Shown in pieces: positions 41,351 to 43,510 of a stretch of 43,510 nucleotides of DNA. Numbering within the stretch: position 1 is the stretch's first letter; each line of letters starts with the position of its first letter. The stretch comes from Bacilli bacterium (GTDB lineage Bacteria; Bacillota_I; Bacilli_A; RFN20; CAG-826): the NCBI GenBank assembly GCA_016298185.1, contig JAEDDA010000008.1, positions 1-43,510 of the forward strand, given 5' to 3'. A program made the position numbers and the translations under genes. Under the pieces are notes generated by a model. It searched no databases and was not told the DNA's origin. It was given only the letters and a program-made list of their open reading frames with translations.

Positions 41351-42181
41351 ATGTTATTTGGTAAGAAAAATTGCACACAGTGCGGAAGTCAGATTGACGT
41401 AGTAGAAGAGACTTGTCCCGCATGTAAACACAGGGACGAGAACTTCGAAAATCTCGGTATACCTAAAAACATCCTTTGGTTGCCCACTTGGAAACAACTA
41501 CTTATTTTCGCAATTGGGCTCATTGTTTTAAATTTAGTTTCCTTAATTGCGGAATTATTTTTCTCTCCTTTCATGGAAGTTCATCCAGTGCTTTATGTTA
41601 CTGTTGTTAACTTAACCAGATATTTGCTTTGCGCCGCCGGAATTGCTTGTGTTTTAATCGACGATTATCACAAGTTTCCAAAATTCCTGAAGAAATGGTA
41701 TCCATGGGTTATTGGAATTGGCATTGGTGTTGGGCTATTAGCGGCCACTTATTTCTACAATTCAATCGTCAATATTTTCCACCCTACAACTCCAAACGAA
41801 AACCAGTCCATAATTGACCAAGTAATAGGTTCATTCCCAATTACGTCAATCTTCTTATTAGGATTCCTTGGACCGATCGTTGAAGAATTTACTTATCGCG
41901 TTGGTTTATATTCATTCTTTAGAAGAATTAACAAATACGTAGCGTATGCGCTTACTATTGTAATATTTGGATTAATTCATTTCAATTTCTTCGCCAAAGG
42001 TGAAGACATGATTAATGAATTACTCAATCTTCCAAGTTATATGATATCTGGCTTCTTATTAACCTTAGCATATGAAAAATTCGGTCTTGCTTGTGCGACA
42101 ACCGCACATGTATTTAATAACCTATATGGCGTGGTTATGACCATCCTTATGAAATTCGTGAGTCAATATGTCGGTGGATAG
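41351..42181 (+). CDS. CPBP-family intramembrane protease with N-terminal zinc ribbon
   Basis: The 276-residue protein begins with a four-cysteine zinc ribbon (C8, C11, C22, C25) facing the cytoplasm, then six to eight membrane helices. The CPBP (Abi/CAAX-protease-like) motifs are complete: EExxxR (E178, E179, R183), FxxxH (F206, H210) and HxxxN (H253, N257). Such proteases cleave within the membrane; the substrate is unknown. The ATG at 41351 is preferred over 41294, since the zinc ribbon begins there. No clear ribosome binding site precedes it. It overlaps the next gene by 14 bases, so the two are co-translated. Confidence 0.9.
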   Translation: MLFGKKNCTQCGSQIDVVEETCPACKHRDENFENLGIPKNILWLPTWKQLLIFAIGLIVLNLVSLIAELFFSPFMEVHPVLYVTVVNLTRYLLCAAGIACVLIDDYHKFPKFLKKWYPWVIGIGIGVGLLAATYFYNSIVNIFHPTTPNENQSIIDQVIGSFPITSIFLLGFLGPIVEEFTYRVGLYSFFRRINKYVAYALTIVIFGLIHFNFFAKGEDMINELLNLPSYMISGFLLTLAYEKFGLACATTAHVFNNLYGVVMTILMKFVSQYVGG

Positions 42182-43070
42182 AGAAAATAAAATTTGGACC
42201 TGCTTGTCAGGCTTTATATTAAAACTCATCGCTTTTGCAACGATGACCATCGATCATGTCGGCGCAATGCTACAGATGAATGTCGGAGAGAACTATGCGT
42301 TAGCGATTGCTTTCCGTGTGATTGGACGAATAGCGTTACCACTATTCTGCTTCTTAGTCGCTGAAGGTTTGTATCACAGTAAAAAACCAGGTAACTATTT
42401 GCTTCGCTTAGGCATCATGGCGACAGTCATCGCTGTTGCACATATAGGCATATACTATATTCCCGCTTTTGAAGGACTAGATTTACGTGCGTACGGAAAT
42501 ATATTCATGGATTTATTATTAGGTGGATTAGGTATATTTTTGTTAAAGCAAAAGAAATGGTATCTACAAATTCTTGCAGCCATTCCTTTCCTTATCGGAT
42601 TTGGGGCATTTATCTGTTACTCCCTTGAAGAAGCAGGCGAAATGATTATTCACTGGTTCCCATTCTTCTTAAGACCACAATATCACTTCTATGCCATAGG
42701 ATTGATTATGCTTTTCTATATCGGTCACATAATTAAAAATATGTATCTTGATTTTTATAGCAGTAACTCAGGCATACCTGTGGAATCTCTTAGAGATACA
42801 CAAATAGAAAGAAAAGCTTATAACATTATCGCTTTAGGAATATTAATTACTTGGACATTAATCTTATATTTAGTGGGATGTATGATTCCAGTAGAATGGG
42901 TTACTTGGAATGTAGCAATCCAAAATGCCGCGATAGTTTCTGGAGCGTTTATTTTGCTTTATAGCGGTAAGCGCGGTTATAATGCTAAATGGTTCCAATA
43001 TGGTAGTTATTTATTCTACCCACTACACTTAGTGATTATATTTGGAATCGGACTATTAATAATGCTATAG
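42168..43070 (+). CDS. TraX-family membrane acyltransferase-like protein
   Basis: The 300-residue protein has about eight membrane helices and the TraX-type segments LKLIAFATMTIDHVG near the start, RVIGRIALPLFCFLVAEG in the next helix and YGSYLFYPLHL in the last helix. TraX acetylates F-pilin in conjugative plasmids, but chromosomal members are common in Firmicutes, and there are no conjugation genes here. A surface or lipid acylation role is inference. The start overlaps the protease gene by 14 bases. Confidence 0.85.
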   Translation: MSVDRENKIWTCLSGFILKLIAFATMTIDHVGAMLQMNVGENYALAIAFRVIGRIALPLFCFLVAEGLYHSKKPGNYLLRLGIMATVIAVAHIGIYYIPAFEGLDLRAYGNIFMDLLLGGLGIFLLKQKKWYLQILAAIPFLIGFGAFICYSLEEAGEMIIHWFPFFLRPQYHFYAIGLIMLFYIGHIIKNMYLDFYSSNSGIPVESLRDTQIERKAYNIIALGILITWTLILYLVGCMIPVEWVTWNVAIQNAAIVSGAFILLYSGKRGYNAKWFQYGSYLFYPLHLVIIFGIGLLIML

Positions 43071-43081
43071 GGGGAATATTT

Positions 43082-43390
43082 ATGATTATTCATGTCGATA
43101 ATTTAAATGAATTTAATGAAAAGATTGCTTCAGGTCGTGTCTTGGTGGATTTCTTTGCCACTTGGTGTGGGCCATGCAAAATGCTTTCACCAATCTTAGA
43201 AGAAGTTGACGCAAGAGGCGAAGCAGGAGATTTATTAATCGTTAAGGTGGACGTTGATGAAGCAGGCGAAATCGCTGCTAAATACGGTATCCAAAGCATC
43301 CCGACCTTAATCCTCTTTGAAAACGGTAAAGCCGTGAAGAGCCAATTAGGTTATATGCCAAAACCACAATTATTAAATTTCTTAAAATAA
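43082..43390 (+). CDS. trxA: Thioredoxin
   Basis: The 102-residue cytosolic protein has the classical active site W28-C-G-P-C32 and the cis-proline loop IPTL, and normal length. A strong GGGGGA site lies before the ATG. It reduces disulfides with electrons from thioredoxin reductase (gene not in the window). It follows the TraX-like gene by 11 bases. No terminator separates it from the tRNA gene. Confidence 0.97.
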   Translation: MIIHVDNLNEFNEKIASGRVLVDFFATWCGPCKMLSPILEEVDARGEAGDLLIVKVDVDEAGEIAAKYGIQSIPTLILFENGKAVKSQLGYMPKPQLLNFLK

Positions 43391-43394
43391 AAAA

Positions 43395-43424
43395 TTGAAA
43401 CTATTTAATGCGGTGTTATATAAT
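43395..43424 (+). promoter_or_regulatory. tRNA-Gly promoter
   Basis: TTGAAA (43395-43400) and TATAAT (43419-43424) are 18 bases apart, with transcription expected to start near 43431, just before the mature tRNA end. A dyad (GCGGTGTTAT at 43410-43419 with ATAACTACCGC at 43423-43433) overlaps the -10 box. Confidence 0.75.
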
Positions 43425-43436
43425 AACTACCGCTAT

Positions 43437-43510
43437 GCAGGTGTAGTTCAGTGGTAGAACACTAGCCTTCCAAGCTAGTTATGCGGGTTCGATTCCCGTC
43501 ACCTGCTCCA
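43437..43510 (+). tRNA. tRNA-Gly (anticodon UCC)
   Basis: The 74-base gene folds as a complete cloverleaf: acceptor stem GCAGGTG/CACCTGC, D-arm GTTC...GAAC, anticodon stem CTAGC/GCTAG around CTTCCAA (anticodon UCC) and T-arm with GGTTCGATTCC. U is the discriminator base and CCA is encoded. It reads glycine codons GGA and GGG. The window ends at the last A of CCA. Confidence 0.98.

Noticed and set aside
42168..43070. Conjugative or mobile element suggested by the TraX-like gene
   Set aside because: No other conjugation, integrase or transposase gene is present, and chromosomal TraX-like proteins are common.

Overview
The window is A+T-rich, densely packed bacterial chromosome carrying almost only housekeeping genes. 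Family matches and gene orders are those of the low-GC Gram-positive (Bacilli/Mollicutes-like) branch: the gmk-priA-rsmB-rlmN-prpC-prkC-rsgA-rpe cluster, a monocistronic rpsD with a long leader, glgC-glgD, type III pantothenate kinase and an NFACT (RqcH) protein. Several genes end in UGA (trmL, rlmN, rsgA) and Trp is encoded by UGG, so this is the standard bacterial code and not the Mycoplasma UGA=Trp code. A reduced genome is suggested by overlapping genes, very short intergenic regions and trimmed proteins. An uncultured gut-type Bacilli lineage near the Erysipelotrichia/RF39/Acholeplasma area is my inference, not something I can prove.

Layout. 1-938: promoter, structured leader, rpsD and a bidirectional terminator. 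940-12118 (minus strand): one long operon read glgC-glgD-glgA-leuS-coaX-(ECF S component/M20 peptidase fusion)-trmB-ytpR-pncB. It mixes glycogen synthesis, translation and cofactor genes. 12224-13006 (plus): a small membrane protein and rpmB. 13062-22479 (minus): gmk-priA-DUF1904-(degenerate rsmB)-rlmN-prpC-prkC-rsgA-rpe-membrane protein. 22552-23925 (plus): a short rqcH. 23926-25459 (minus): ppa-trmL-thioredoxin-like lipoprotein. 25538-26329 (plus): a second thioredoxin-like lipoprotein, whose 3' end carries the antisense terminator of the atp operon. 26319-34182 (minus): PPi-phosphofructokinase followed by atpI-B-E-F-H-A-G-D-C. 34469-36106 (plus): a TGS-domain uridine kinase-like protein. 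36167-41263 (minus): IMPACT protein-mrp-Xaa-Pro peptidase-glpK-DUF5677-like. 41351-43510 (plus): zinc-ribbon CPBP protease, TraX-like protein, thioredoxin and tRNA-Gly(UCC), which ends exactly at the window edge.

How it works together. Energy genes dominate: a PPi-dependent phosphofructokinase heads the F1Fo ATP synthase operon, and the c subunit has the two-carboxylate signature known from a Na+-coupled rotor. The glg genes store glucose as ADP-glucose-derived glycogen, and glpK feeds glycerol into glycolysis. Translation and ribosome-maintenance genes (rpsD, rpmB, leuS, rlmN, rsgA, trmB, trmL, rqcH) are spread among the operons.

No mobile elements, CRISPR arrays, phage genes or defence islands are visible. 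The most unusual items are an ECF transporter S component fused to an M20 dipeptidase, an RsmB homologue that has lost its catalytic and SAM motifs, an RqcH without its helix-hairpin-helix domain, a PrkC-type kinase without membrane/PASTA parts, a terminator hidden antisense in a coding region, and several apparently leaderless or Shine-Dalgarno-free operon heads.
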